From positions 2,232,001 to 2,296,000 of the forward strand of contig NZ_JQLI01000008.1 of NCBI RefSeq assembly GCF_000744095.1: a stretch of 64,000 nt of DNA. Direction: 5' to 3'. The stretch is from Cupriavidus necator A5-1. Lineage in GTDB: Bacteria; Pseudomonadota; Gammaproteobacteria; Burkholderiales; Burkholderiaceae. Below the pieces are notes generated by a model. It saw nothing but the letters and a program-made list of their open reading frames with translations. It was not told the DNA's origin and searched no databases. Both the position numbers and the translations under genes were made by a program. Positions 1-8,589 of this stretch are shown piece after piece. Positions within the stretch are counted from its first letter, which is position 1. The number at the start of each line of letters is the position of its first letter.

Positions 1-116
1 ACACGGTCAAATGGCATCTGCGCAAGATCTACAGCAAGCTCGGCGTGTCAGAGCGGGACGAAGCGGTGGCCCGCATGCGCGATCTTGAGATGGATTCGGC
101 GTCGAGACCCCACTGA
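1..116 (+). CDS. LuxR-family regulator, C-terminal end only
   Basis: The first 116 bases encode the end of a LuxR-type helix-turn-helix, reading TVKWHLRKIYSKLGVSERDE and stopping at TGA 114-116; the gene begins outside the window. TVKWHLxxIYxKLGV is the recognition-helix signature of LuxR/NarL DNA-binding domains. It closely resembles the C-terminus of the large LAL regulator at 16180-20085, so it may be a paralogue from the same MalT-like family, but the ATPase part is not visible. It lies just upstream of an acyl-CoA dehydrogenase/thiolase pair on the same strand and is a likely regulator of it (inference). Confidence 0.85.
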   Translation, partial: TVKWHLRKIYSKLGVSERDEAVARMRDLEMDSASRPH

Positions 117-244
117 CGGCCGCCTTGCTGCCCAATCCGGCTAGTGAATTGCAACGCTGGATTGGACATCATGAGAGGTATCCGAGAGGCGCGCCTGGAT
201 CGGAGCGCGCCGCCGGAACCTTACTCATGGAAAGGAGCTTGACA

Positions 245-1384
245 GTGGAAGTGAATCGCACGGTCTTCCGGGAAGACCATGAAATGCTGCGTCCCATGGC
301 GCGAAGGTTCTTCGAGCGCGAGTGCGCGCCGCGCCAGCCGGAGTGGGACAAGGCCGGCAAGACAGACCGCGATACCTGGCTCAAGGCAGGCCGCGAAGGG
401 CTGCTCTGCGTGTCGGTCCCCGTGGAATACGGCGGCGGCGGCGGCGATTTTGGCCACTCGGCGGTGGTCATGGAGGAGATGCATCGCGCAGGAATCTCGG
501 GTGCGGGCTTCTCGATCCACTCGGACATCATCGCGCCCTATATCGTGCGTCTAGGCACCGAAGCGCAGAAAAAGCGATGGCTGCCCGATATCTGCGCTGG
601 CAAGACCATCATGGCGGTGGGCATCACCGAGCCGGGCGGCGGATCCGACGTCAAGGCCATCCGCACCACTGCAGTGCGCGATGGCGACGAGTACGTAATC
701 AACGGCAGCAAGACGTTCATCAGCAACGGCCTGAACTGCGACATGATCATGCTTGTTTGCAAGACGGACCCGGCGGCGGGCGCCAAAGGTGTCAGCCTGA
801 TCATGGTCGAGGCCAATCGCGCGGGGTTCAAGCGCGGCCGCAAGCTCGACAAGGTGGGCCAGCCCGGCGCCGACACGGCCGAACTGTTCTTCGACAATGT
901 GCGCGTGCCCGTGGAAAACCGGCTCGGCGACGAGAACGGCGGCTTTGCATACCTGATGCAGGAGCTGCCGCAGGAACGCCTGCTGATCTCGATCTATGCC
1001 GCCATTGCCATCGAACGGCTGCTGCAGATTACGGTGGACTACGTCAAGGACCGCCGCGCCTTCAACCAGACGGTCTGGGATTTCCAGAACACCAAGTTCA
1101 AGCTGGCCGACGTCAAGGCCCAATCGGTAGCTGTGCGGACCATGGTCGACTACTACATCGGCGAGCACATGAAGCGCAAGCTCACCGTCCAGGAAGCGGC
1201 TATCGCCAAGCTCTTCGCCACTGAGACGCTGTGGAAATGCATCGACGACATGGTCCAGCTCCATGGCGGCTACGGCTACATGCTTGAGTACCCGATCGCC
1301 CGCGCGTTCACGGACTACCGCGTCTGCCGCATCGCGGGCGGCGCCAGCGAAGTGCTGCGCGACCTTATCTCACGCAAGCTGTGA
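245..1384 (+). CDS. acyl-CoA dehydrogenase family protein
   Basis: A flavoprotein that would introduce an alpha,beta double bond into an acyl-CoA. The 379-residue length is normal. The family signature ITEPGGGSD is present, followed by a C-terminal helical domain with QLHGGYGYMLEYPIARAF. The place where MCAD-type enzymes carry the catalytic Glu (YEGT) reads AGGASE, so the base is more likely the helix-G Glu used by isovaleryl-CoA or long-chain enzymes (inference). Start: the frame is open further upstream, including an ATG at 227, but GTG at 245 follows GGAG (234-237) by 7 bases and gives the expected N-terminus. It lies 45 bases upstream of a thiolase and probably shares a transcript with it. 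Confidence 0.9.
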   Translation: MEVNRTVFREDHEMLRPMARRFFERECAPRQPEWDKAGKTDRDTWLKAGREGLLCVSVPVEYGGGGGDFGHSAVVMEEMHRAGISGAGFSIHSDIIAPYIVRLGTEAQKKRWLPDICAGKTIMAVGITEPGGGSDVKAIRTTAVRDGDEYVINGSKTFISNGLNCDMIMLVCKTDPAAGAKGVSLIMVEANRAGFKRGRKLDKVGQPGADTAELFFDNVRVPVENRLGDENGGFAYLMQELPQERLLISIYAAIAIERLLQITVDYVKDRRAFNQTVWDFQNTKFKLADVKAQSVAVRTMVDYYIGEHMKRKLTVQEAAIAKLFATETLWKCIDDMVQLHGGYGYMLEYPIARAFTDYRVCRIAGGASEVLRDLISRKL

Positions 1385-1429
1385 ACCGCCACCGATTTCC
1401 CGCAATCCGTCTCAATAACAGGTTGAACC

Positions 1430-2617
1430 ATGAATGAGAAAGTCATAGTCGCCGGCGTGGGCATGATCCCGTTCCTGAAGCCGGGCGCCAGCAAGAACTA
1501 CTTCGAGATGGGTGCCGATGCCGTGCGGCTGGCCCTGGCCGACGCCGGCATCGGCTACGAGCAACTGCAGGAAGCCTACGCCGGGTACGTGTACGGCGAT
1601 TCCACCTGCGGCCAGACCACGGTGTACGAGGTTGGCATGACCGGCATCCCGGTGGTCAACGTCAACAACAACTGTTCGACGGGCTCAACGGCGCTATACC
1701 TGGCCCGCAAGGCCGTTGCATCGGGCGACGCCGACTGCGTGCTGGCGCTCGGGTTCGAACAGATGCAGCCGGGCGCGCTGAAGATGCACTGGGACGACCG
1801 TCCGCCCCCGCGCACGCGCTTCTTGCCCGTGCTGAAGTCGCTGACCGAAGACATGAGCCACCTCGGCCAGGCGCTGCGCTCTTTCGGCGGTGCCGGGCGC
1901 GAGTACATGGAGAAGTACGGCGCAAGCATGGAAACGTTCGCAGCGGTGCGCGCCAAGGCGAGCCGGCATGCCGCCAACAACCCGCTGGCGCTGTTCCGCA
2001 AGGTACTGACCGTCGGGGAGGTGATGGCCGACACCGTGATGGTTCCCGGTGTCATGACGCGGCTGATGGCGTGCCCGCCCACCTGCGGCGCGGCGGCGGC
2101 AATCGTCGTCTCGGAGCGATTTGCGCGCAAGAATGGCCTGCGCACCGACGTGCAGATTCTCGCGCAGTCCCTGACCACTGATCCGCCCGAGGCGTTCGAA
2201 CCGCCTTCGATGCTGAGCTGGGTTGGCTCGCATATGACGCGCGCCGCTGTGGGCAATGTCTACGAAAAAGCGGGCGTGGGTCCCGAAGATATCGACGTGT
2301 GCGAACTGCACGACTGCTTCGCGCAGAACGAAGTCATCAGTTACGAGACGCTGGGCTTCTGCCCCGAAGGCGGTGCCGAGAAGTTCGTCCGCGACGGCGA
2401 CAACACCTATGGCGGCAAGGTCGTCATCAACCCTTCGGGCGGCCTACTGTCAAAGGGGCACCCCCTAGGCGCCACCGGCCTGGCGCAGTGCTATGAGCTG
2501 ACGCAGCAGTTGCGCGGCGGCGCCGACAAGCGCCAGGTGGAGGGTGCGCGACTCGCACTCGCCCACAACATCGGTCTGGGCGGCGCCTGCGTGGTGACGC
2601 TCTACGGCAAGAACTAA
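1430..2617 (+). CDS. SCP-x-type thiolase / lipid-transfer-like thiolase
   Basis: 395-residue thiolase-fold protein of the sterol-carrier-protein-x group, expected to carry out thiolytic or retro-aldol cleavage of a 3-oxo or 3-hydroxyacyl-CoA. The nucleophilic Cys is C82 in NNNCSTGS. The HDCFA motif and GGLLSKGHPLGATG supply the active-site histidines, and HNIGLGGAC near the end provides the second Cys region. Many members need a DUF35 OB-fold partner; none is adjacent here. It follows the acyl-CoA dehydrogenase by 45 bases and is followed by a good terminator, so the two form a short operon. Substrate unknown. Confidence 0.9.
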   Translation: MNEKVIVAGVGMIPFLKPGASKNYFEMGADAVRLALADAGIGYEQLQEAYAGYVYGDSTCGQTTVYEVGMTGIPVVNVNNNCSTGSTALYLARKAVASGDADCVLALGFEQMQPGALKMHWDDRPPPRTRFLPVLKSLTEDMSHLGQALRSFGGAGREYMEKYGASMETFAAVRAKASRHAANNPLALFRKVLTVGEVMADTVMVPGVMTRLMACPPTCGAAAAIVVSERFARKNGLRTDVQILAQSLTTDPPEAFEPPSMLSWVGSHMTRAAVGNVYEKAGVGPEDIDVCELHDCFAQNEVISYETLGFCPEGGAEKFVRDGDNTYGGKVVINPSGGLLSKGHPLGATGLAQCYELTQQLRGGADKRQVEGARLALAHNIGLGGACVVTLYGKN

Positions 2618-2641
2618 GCTTTTGTACAGAGTCGGACTTCG

Positions 2642-2682
2642 GCCGCCGCGACGCTTGAATGCGTCCGGCGGCTTCTTTTTTG
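2642..2682 (+). terminator. intrinsic terminator after thiolase
   Basis: A GC-rich stem (GCCGCCGCGACGC paired imperfectly with GCGTCCGGCGGC around a short TTGAAT loop) is followed by CTTCTTTTTT. It lies 25 bases past the thiolase stop and ends the ACAD/thiolase operon. Confidence 0.75.
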
Positions 2683-2746
2683 CCTAGGGTGACACTGGAA
2701 GCTTGTACTGGGAACAGACCTGGTAGATGACCGGCTGGAACGGCAA

Positions 2747-3125
2747 TTGACTGATTGCAAGAAGCGCCAGGTGGACTGTCAAACGGTCGCCGTCATCCCG
2801 GGCATTGGCAGGCTCACGGCCACTGCGCCAATTGCTACCGCCGGAGACGCCAAAGCCTTCAAGTCAGGAAGAGAGCTGGCCGCCTTCCTCGGCCTGGTAC
2901 CTCGCCAGACCGGTACAGCGGGCAAGGTCCAGCTCGGAGGCATTAGCATCCGCCGCGATGTTTACCAGCGCTCGCGCACGGATGCTATTCCAATCGAAAG
3001 AGAAGGGAATCTGGTGCGATCGTCTGCGCCAGAGACGACCGACCAACGTCGCCGCCGTGGCCTTAGCCAACAAAATGGTTCGCACTGCCTAGGCGCTGCT
3101 AGTGCACGGAACCACATTTGAAAAG
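2747..3125 (+). pseudogene. IS110-family transposase remnant (C-terminal part)
   Basis: Translation gives the Transposase_20 region of IS110-family recombinases: VIPGIGRLTATAP, then SGRELAAFLGLVPRQTG and a damaged KVQLGGISIRRD segment. Beyond about 2960 the reading frame breaks repeatedly; the family tail (NVAAVALANKMVRTA, then ALLVHGT) appears in other frames with a stop between. The N-terminal DEDD nuclease half is missing. It is a dead fragment of an older insertion, and the 200 bases after it (to about 3320) probably include that element's right end. A second, complete element of the same family lies immediately downstream. Confidence 0.75.
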
Positions 3126-3336
3126 AACCACGTGTCAGTGAAGCCGGTGTAGCTTGTACGCCTGACGAATCCTCGTCAGCAAGTTGCGATGGTAAGCGGA
3201 TAGATGATGGCGTGACAGGGTGGACTGCAAGAGCGCAAGCCTGCTTTGGTGTGAGAGGGCTCTCGGCGAATTCCATCAGGACCCGCAGGCATGGCCTGCA
3301 CGATGAGGCCGGATATAGTGGAATGGCCCCATCCCT

Positions 3337-3386
3337 CCCCCGTCTCTCGAGACTCCATGCGATCATGAAGTCTCGAGAGACGGGGG
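3337..3386. repeat. perfect 18-bp inverted repeat upstream of IS1111-type transposase
   Basis: Arms 3337-3354 and 3369-3386 are perfect complements (CCCCCGTCTCTCGAGACT and its reverse complement) around a 14-base loop. It overlaps the inner edge of the left terminal repeat and lies 38 bases before the transposase start. A transcript entering from outside would form a very stable hairpin here, which could limit read-through expression, as in other insertion sequences (inference). Confidence 0.85.
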
Positions 3387-3424
3387 CATGGAAACGTAGC
3401 TATTAGGCTACTTGGGAGTCCATC

Positions 3425-4420
3425 ATGAGCATCGCGCTTGTTGGTATCGATCTTGCGAAAAACGTCTTTCAAATCCATGGAGTAGACGAGCATGGCAAGC
3501 CGGTGCTGCGTCGCCGGGTAAGTCGTTCAAAGCTGCTGGAGACAATAGTCCGTCTGCCAGCCTGTCGAATTGTCTTGGAAGCATGTGGCGGCGCCCACTA
3601 CTGGGCGCGTCGCTTCATGGCTATGGGACACCAGGTCCAGATGATTGCTCCGAAGTTCGTGAAGCCGTTTGTCAAATCTCTGAAGAACGACTGCAATGAC
3701 GCCGAGGCAATCGTCGAAGCGGCCTCTCGTCCGACGATGCGTTACGTGGCAATCAATGGCATCGAACAGCAAGACGTTCAATGCATGCACCGGATCCGAA
3801 GCTTGCCGATGCGAGATCGCATCGCGCAGATCAATCAGATTCGTGGCCTGCTTGCCGAATACGGCATCGTCATTGCTCAAAGCTCGCTGCAAATACAGCG
3901 GCACCTCCCCGAGATCGTCGCGGACACGACCACAGAGTTGACGGAACTCACCAAGGGAATGCTGTGCGACATGTACGAGCGACTCAAGCAACTCGATGAA
4001 CAGATCGCGCGATATGACAACAAGATTCGCCAGATACATCGGACTTCCGCTCAGTGTCAACGTCTGGAGAAGATCCGCGGCGTCGGCCCGATGATCGCCA
4101 CGGCGATCATCGCAGCCGCAGGGAATGCGAGGGCGTTCAAGAATGGGCGACTATTCGCCGCGTGGCTTGGGCTTACTCCTCGCCAGCATTCGTCTGGTAG
4201 CAGGCAACGTCTGTTTGGCATCACCAAACGAGGAAACAGCTACCTGCGCATGCTCCTCGTCCATGGCGCTCGTGCTGTCGTACAACAAGCTCCCAACCGG
4301 CATGATGCACTATCGCGCTGGATCAACGAACTGCGGGACAGACGCGGCACGAATATCCCAGTAGTGGCATTGGCGAACAAGACCGCCCGAACAATTTGGG
4401 TGCTGTTAGCCAAGGAGTAA
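3425..4420 (+). CDS. IS110-family (IS1111-type) transposase
   Basis: 331-residue recombinase, full length for the family. The N-terminal RuvC-like DEDD domain begins GIDLAKNVFQIHGVD (Asp9), with EACGGAHYWAR and the NDCNDAEAI motif (around residue 90) giving further acidic residues. The C-terminal Transposase_20 domain contains IRGVGPMIATAI and NGRLFAAWLGLTPRQ, followed by a Ser-rich stretch (HSSGSRQ) where the catalytic serine of this family sits. Start: ATG 3425 with GGGAG at 3414-3418. No frameshift is present, so the element may still be active. IS110-family recombinases act with a structured bridge RNA from the element's non-coding end. Confidence 0.92.
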   Translation: MSIALVGIDLAKNVFQIHGVDEHGKPVLRRRVSRSKLLETIVRLPACRIVLEACGGAHYWARRFMAMGHQVQMIAPKFVKPFVKSLKNDCNDAEAIVEAASRPTMRYVAINGIEQQDVQCMHRIRSLPMRDRIAQINQIRGLLAEYGIVIAQSSLQIQRHLPEIVADTTTELTELTKGMLCDMYERLKQLDEQIARYDNKIRQIHRTSAQCQRLEKIRGVGPMIATAIIAAAGNARAFKNGRLFAAWLGLTPRQHSSGSRQRLFGITKRGNSYLRMLLVHGARAVVQQAPNRHDALSRWINELRDRRGTNIPVVALANKTARTIWVLLAKE

Positions 4421-4717
4421 GACTACGCACCCGCGTGAGACTCGCTCTGTAACAGAGATCCAGCAACAAAAGGAAGAATTGAACCCATCATCGATTGCAC
4501 AAGTGATTTGACTCAATGGCAAACAGGTTGGACCGTCGGTGACAGATCCTGCGCAGACTTAGGGCCTACAAGGCCGTGGATATATGAAGGTGTCACCGAG
4601 CGCAATCCATTGGGGCCAGGCCTATACGAGCGCCAACGTACAGGCCGTATGTATATAAGCAATCCATCTCCTGTGCGCCGTAGAGCAGGTCATTTGGCAA
4701 AGAGGGGTGGGGGCCAT
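4421..4717 (+). ncRNA. candidate bridge-RNA region in the IS1111-type 3' end
   Basis: About 300 bases of non-coding DNA separate the transposase stop from the right inverted repeat. In the IS1111 subgroup the bridge RNA that guides target and donor recognition comes from this right end (family knowledge). It contains GGATATA at 4578-4584, identical to the seven bases at 3311-3317 just outside the left end, which is what a target-guide segment would look like. A seven-base match can be chance, and no structure was computed. Confidence 0.3.
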
Positions 4718-4796
4718 GTATGAGTCTGCAACCAACCCTCTGTCGAGCCTGACCTTGCGTTCACCTGGAAGGACCAGGCGCGTTCATATGAGAACC

Positions 4797-4824
4797 AAAA
4801 AAGACCGGCAAATACCACGCCGGC
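4797..4824 (-). terminator. terminator of the 4.8-10.5 kb minus operon
   Basis: On the minus strand a GCCGGC...GCCGG hairpin with an A/T-rich loop is followed by C and TTTTTT (complement of 4797-4802). It lies just past the stop of the acyl-CoA ligase gene. Confidence 0.7.
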
Positions 4825-4851
4825 CTCTGCATCAGGAACAGCCCCCAACCT

Positions 4852-6549
4852 TTAAACTTGCCCCCGCGCCTCCCGATCCCGCTCGTCCTGCTCCAACTGC
4901 ATTTCGCGCCAGAGGATTTTTCCCGTCGACGTCTTTGGCAAGCTATCGACAAACTCCACCGTGCGCGGCACCTTGTACGCAGACATGCACCCTCGGGCCC
5001 AGTCGACCAGTGCCTGTGGCTGGACCATGCCGCGCGAAGCAGGGCGGAGCACCACGAGCGCCTTTACCGTTTCGCCGCGATGCGGGTCGAAGGCGGAGAT
5101 CACGCACGCTTCCTGCACGGCTGGGTGCCCGTATAGGATCGATTCGATCTCGGCGGGCCACACCTTCAGGCCCGATGCATTAATCATGCGCTTGAGCCGA
5201 TCCGTAATATAGAAGTAGCCGTCCTCATCATGGTAGCCGAGGTCGCCGCTGCGTAGGAACCGCTTGCCGTCGAGCTCGATGAAGGCCGCGGCCGTCGCTT
5301 CCGGCTTGTTCCAGTAGCCGCCAAACATGGTCGGCCCGTGCATGACGATCTCGCCTGGCTCATTGGTCCCTAACTCGACGCCCGTTTCGGGATTAATCAC
5401 GCGGGCATCGCAGTTGATCACGGGAACCCCGGCACACTGTCGCCTTGGGGCCTGCGGCGGATTGCTGTGCGACATGCCGCAAAACTCCGTGAGGCCGTAG
5501 CTTTCCAGAAATGGAATGCCGAGCCGCGATTGCATCCTGCGCGCCAGCGCCTCCGGCATGGCTGACGCGCCGCCGTAGATGCGCGTCAGCGAGGAAAGGT
5601 CACGCTGGTCGATATCGGGCCGTGCGAATAACTCCGCGAGCATCGTCGGCACGGCCGCCCATGAGCGCAGCCGCAGCCTTTCGATTAATTCCAGCGCGGC
5701 GTTGGCGTCCCAGCGCGTCAGCATTGCGAGGGTGCGGCCCAGCCGCACGGCCTGGTTCATCGCGCGCATGCCAGCCAGGTGGCTGACTGGCAGCGTCAGC
5801 AACTCGTCCTCATCGGCGCGGTCCGATTGCCAGTGCTCACGATGCGCGAGCGTGTAGGCGAAGTTGGCATGGCTGAGCATCGCACCCTTGGGCTTGCCCG
5901 TTGTGCCGGACGTGTAGCCGATCACTGCGAGGTCGCGGCCCCGGGCGCGCACGGGCAGCGGCGCGATGCCGGCGGCCAACGCCTGCGAGAAATCATGCAT
6001 GCGCGGATGCATCGCACCTTGCCGCGGTTCGGTGACGAAGCCGGGGATGGCGAGATAGGGCACGTCCTTGGGCCTGCCGGCGAACTCACCCGCCAGGCCC
6101 ACTACACAGCCGTCGAGCACATCCTGTTCGAGCAGGCCGGTAACGGGGTCTATCAGGTCCTGGGTCGCGATCACTACGCGCGCGCCGCTGTCGCGCGCGT
6201 AGTACTCCATTTCCTCCCGCGTACTCATGGGATTCATGGCAACGACCACGGCATCGCAGCGCATGACGGCATAGAAGGCAATCATGTACTGAGGGCAGTT
6301 CTGCATCAATAGCAGTACGCGGTCCCCTTGCCGCACCGACAGTCGATGCTGAAGATAGCCGGCCAAGGCCATGGCGGCGGCATGCAGATCGTGGAACGTC
6401 ATTCGATGGCCGTAGAACACGACGGCCGGCTTGTCGGGCACGCGCGTTGCAGACTCCTCGAGGTGGCAGAACAGGTTGCAGTCCGCCACCTCCAGCGAGC
6501 GGGGTACGCCGGCGGGCCAGTGCGCGAAATGTCGTGTTAGTTGCGGCAT
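4852..6549 (-). CDS. AMP-forming acyl-CoA synthetase (fatty-acid-CoA ligase type)
   Basis: 565-residue ANL-superfamily enzyme that would activate a carboxylic acid with ATP and CoA. The P-loop-like motif YTSGTTGKPKGAMLSH lies mid-protein, followed by ESYGLTEFCGMSH, the A5/A6-type region GEIVMHGPTMFGGYW, the RSGDLGYHDEDGYFYITDR motif with the hinge, and the C-terminal catalytic Lys in PKTSTGKILWRE. Start ATG (complement 6547-6549) is chosen because the sequence upstream (RGDAVREPEGRAEDRGRGRR) is low-complexity and unlike the family; no clear ribosome site is seen. Last gene of the minus operon, 35 bases after a MaoC subunit. Confidence 0.92.
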   Translation of the reverse strand: MPQLTRHFAHWPAGVPRSLEVADCNLFCHLEESATRVPDKPAVVFYGHRMTFHDLHAAAMALAGYLQHRLSVRQGDRVLLLMQNCPQYMIAFYAVMRCDAVVVAMNPMSTREEMEYYARDSGARVVIATQDLIDPVTGLLEQDVLDGCVVGLAGEFAGRPKDVPYLAIPGFVTEPRQGAMHPRMHDFSQALAAGIAPLPVRARGRDLAVIGYTSGTTGKPKGAMLSHANFAYTLAHREHWQSDRADEDELLTLPVSHLAGMRAMNQAVRLGRTLAMLTRWDANAALELIERLRLRSWAAVPTMLAELFARPDIDQRDLSSLTRIYGGASAMPEALARRMQSRLGIPFLESYGLTEFCGMSHSNPPQAPRRQCAGVPVINCDARVINPETGVELGTNEPGEIVMHGPTMFGGYWNKPEATAAAFIELDGKRFLRSGDLGYHDEDGYFYITDRLKRMINASGLKVWPAEIESILYGHPAVQEACVISAFDPHRGETVKALVVLRPASRGMVQPQALVDWARGCMSAYKVPRTVEFVDSLPKTSTGKILWREMQLEQDERDREARGQV

Positions 6550-6584
6550 GGGGACGATTGCTGAATGAATGATTGGATCGGAAG

Positions 6585-7004
6585 TCAGACCACGGCGACG
6601 ACGGCCTCGCCCACGATCTTCTGCTCGCCCTTCTGGTTCACGCACTGCATCTCCACGCGCAGCCGTGCTTCGCCACCGTGTTCGAAGCACTCCGTGACGC
6701 GGCCGGTGCAGCGTGGCTCGTCATAGAGGTGCGTGATGCCCGTGAAGCGCATCTTCAGGCCGCGCAGCCGCGCGGGGCCGGCCCAGTCGGTAACCAGACG
6801 GCCCAGGTAGGCGGCAGACAGCATCCCGTGTGCGAACACGTCGCCAAGGCCATTTTTCTTAGCGTAGTCCGAATCGATATGGAGCGGATGATGGTCGCCC
6901 GAGGCGCCGGCGTAGACCGCCAGTGTGCGGCGGCTGACCGCCGGCAGTTGCAGGTCCGGAATACTGTCACCGACCTTCAGGCCGGCGAGGTTGCGTTGCG
7001 TCAT
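6585..7004 (-). CDS. MaoC-like hot-dog hydratase, small subunit
   Basis: 139-residue MaoC_dehydratase domain protein. The hydratase-2 motif is present as YAGASGDHHPLHIDSDYAKKNGLGDVFAHGM, written here in parts: ASGDHHPLH holds the Asp/His dyad and FAHGM follows. Start ATG at complement 7002-7004 has GAAGGAG 8 bases upstream; the open frame continues upstream without similarity. It lies directly after a second hot-dog protein (7018-7461) that resembles the non-catalytic N-terminal hot-dog. The two likely assemble into a heteromeric enoyl-CoA hydratase like ChsH1/ChsH2 of steroid degradation (inference from the pair layout). Confidence 0.9.
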   Translation of the reverse strand: MTQRNLAGLKVGDSIPDLQLPAVSRRTLAVYAGASGDHHPLHIDSDYAKKNGLGDVFAHGMLSAAYLGRLVTDWAGPARLRGLKMRFTGITHLYDEPRCTGRVTECFEHGGEARLRVEMQCVNQKGEQKIVGEAVVAVV

Positions 7005-7017
7005 GATGGAATCTCCT

Positions 7018-7461
7018 TCAGACTCTGCGTTGTACGAGCACGGTACGCGAGTCCGCCACGTGGGCGCCGTGCTGGTTGGTAATGCGCGTTTCCTTGACCA
7101 GGAATTCGAGCGCGCCATCCTTCTTGTCATAGACATCGACGATCTTTGGCTCGTAGGTCAGCGTGTCCCCGACATGCACCGGGGCGTGGTAGTCGTACTG
7201 CTGCTCCGCATGGAGCACGCGCGATGGCTCGATCTTCGCCATCGCGAGCAGGTCGAAGGTCTTGAACAGCCAGCCTTCGAGGCACGACAGGAAGGTGGGC
7301 GGCACGCGCAGCGAAGGCAAGCCGGCGGCCTGAGCGGCGGCCACGTTGCTGTACTCCGGATTGGTTTCGCCGATCGCGTTCGCGTACCAGCGCACCGGCC
7401 ACTCTTCCACGTTGACTTGGCGCTGGCCAAAGCTGTGGCCGATCAGGTTTTTGTCGAGCAT
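7018..7461 (-). CDS. N-terminal MaoC-type (FAS1-like) dehydratase subunit
   Basis: 147-residue protein of the MaoC N-terminal hot-dog type: MLDKNLIGHSFGQRQVNVE, then YANAIGETNPEYSN, a VPPTFL motif, and HAEQQYDYHAPVHVGDTL. These are the landmarks of the substrate-binding partner of two-subunit R-hydratases; the catalytic D-x4-H dyad is on the neighbouring gene. Start ATG complement 7459-7461 is preceded by ACGGAGAACAAA. The 13-base gap to the catalytic subunit (6585-7004) supports co-translation. Confidence 0.88.
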   Translation of the reverse strand: MLDKNLIGHSFGQRQVNVEEWPVRWYANAIGETNPEYSNVAAAQAAGLPSLRVPPTFLSCLEGWLFKTFDLLAMAKIEPSRVLHAEQQYDYHAPVHVGDTLTYEPKIVDVYDKKDGALEFLVKETRITNQHGAHVADSRTVLVQRRV

Positions 7462-7489
7462 TTTGTTCTCCGTGGGTCTGGTTGCGCCA

Positions 7490-8422
7490 TCAGGCGCGGC
7501 CGGGGATGACACCGTCGAGGTTGGCGCTCGGCGCGGCGCGCGAGACCAGTTCGTGCATGCGCTCGCCCAGTTCGGCCACTTCCCAGCGCCCGGCCTTCTC
7601 GATGCGGGGGCCGGCATGCCAGCCTTCGGCCACCGTGATGCGTCCGCCACGGCTGCCGAACACGCGGCCCGTGACGCCTTCGGACTGCTCGCTGCCAAGC
7701 CAGACGATCAGCGGGGCCACATTGGCCGGGTCGAAAGCGTCGAAGCCTTCCACGGCGTCGATCGACACGCTGAGCCGCCCGCTCTTGAGCAGGTGCTCGG
7801 TATGGCGCGTGGTGCCACTCGGGTAAATTGTGTTGACCGTCACGCCGTAACGGCTCAGCTCTTCGGCGGCGATATTCGACATGGCGGCGATGCCAGCCTT
7901 GGCCGCGCCGTAGCAGGTCTGGCCGATGTTGCCGAACAGGCCCGCCGACGACGACGTATTGATCACGCGCGCCTGGCGCTGGCGGCCGGCCTTGGATTCG
8001 TCGCGCCAGTAGGTGCTGGCATGGCGCATCGGCACGAACGTGCCGCGCAGGTGGACGCGGATCACGGCGTCCCAGTCTTCCACCGGCATGTTCACGAGCA
8101 TGCGGTCGCGCAGGATGGCGGCGTTGTTGACCACCACGTCGAGGCCCCCGAACGTGTCGATCGCGCTCTGGATCATGCTGCCGGCGCCGTCCCAGTCAGC
8201 CACGTCGGCATTGTTGGCGATGGCCTCTCCGCCCATGGCGCGGATCTCGTCCACCACATCCTGTGCCGGACCGGCAACCACGCTGGAACCGTCGGCAGAG
8301 GCGCCGAGATCGTTCACGACAACCTTCGCGCCGTGGCGGGCGAATTCCAGCGCATATTCGCGGCCCAGGCCGCGACCGGCGCCGGTGATGACAACGACGC
8401 GGTCCTTGCAGAGTTGTTGCAT
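7490..8422 (-). CDS. short-chain dehydrogenase (3-hydroxyacyl-CoA dehydrogenase type)
   Basis: 310-residue SDR, longer than the classical 250. It shows the NAD-binding GAGRGLGREYALEFARHGAKVVVND motif (given in part), NNAAILRDRMLVN, and a catalytic YGAAKAG motif after the SSSAG serine. The Arg/Asp pattern (VVNDLG) and the insert resemble the SDR domain of peroxisomal multifunctional enzyme 2 and its bacterial homologues, which oxidise 3-hydroxyacyl-CoA after a MaoC hydratase. Start ATG complement 8420-8422 with AAAGGAAGAG upstream. It precedes the MaoC pair by 28 bases, giving a hydratase/dehydrogenase unit. Confidence 0.9.
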   Translation of the reverse strand: MQQLCKDRVVVITGAGRGLGREYALEFARHGAKVVVNDLGASADGSSVVAGPAQDVVDEIRAMGGEAIANNADVADWDGAGSMIQSAIDTFGGLDVVVNNAAILRDRMLVNMPVEDWDAVIRVHLRGTFVPMRHASTYWRDESKAGRQRQARVINTSSSAGLFGNIGQTCYGAAKAGIAAMSNIAAEELSRYGVTVNTIYPSGTTRHTEHLLKSGRLSVSIDAVEGFDAFDPANVAPLIVWLGSEQSEGVTGRVFGSRGGRITVAEGWHAGPRIEKAGRWEVAELGERMHELVSRAAPSANLDGVIPGRA

Positions 8423-8589
8423 AGCTCTTCCTTTCATTGGTTGACACAAGATTGGGTTGTGCGGTCGCGCACGCCGCCGGCACCGGGCCGCGGCATACGC
8501 AGTGCCTCATTATTTGCAGCGGCAAGACAGGGCGCACTAGCCGGATGGAGCAGTCGATTGGCGTGCCGGGAGCGGCATCGCCTGGCGCG

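Larger units (their letters stand above)
3320..4720 (+). mobile_element. IS110 family (IS1111-type) insertion sequence, apparently complete
   Basis: The element contains one intact transposase gene. Its ends are marked by near-matching inverted repeats ATGGCCCCATCCCTCC (3323-3338) and GAGGGGTGGGGGCCAT (4702-4717). Subterminal inverted repeats and a long non-coding 3' end are features of the IS1111 subgroup; IS110-group members lack the repeats. Exact tips cannot be set without an empty site, because this family makes no or minimal target duplication. The left end abuts the older IS110 remnant, suggesting insertion into or next to it. Confidence 0.75.

Noticed and set aside
322..1264. Long open frames on both strands inside the first ACAD gene
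   Set aside because: Arg/Pro/His-rich translations with no family motif, fully overlapping a gene with clear ACAD signatures; a GC-bias artefact.
2642..2682. Possible attenuator rather than terminator
   Set aside because: No leader ORF or alternative stem; position after a stop with a T-run fits a simple terminator.
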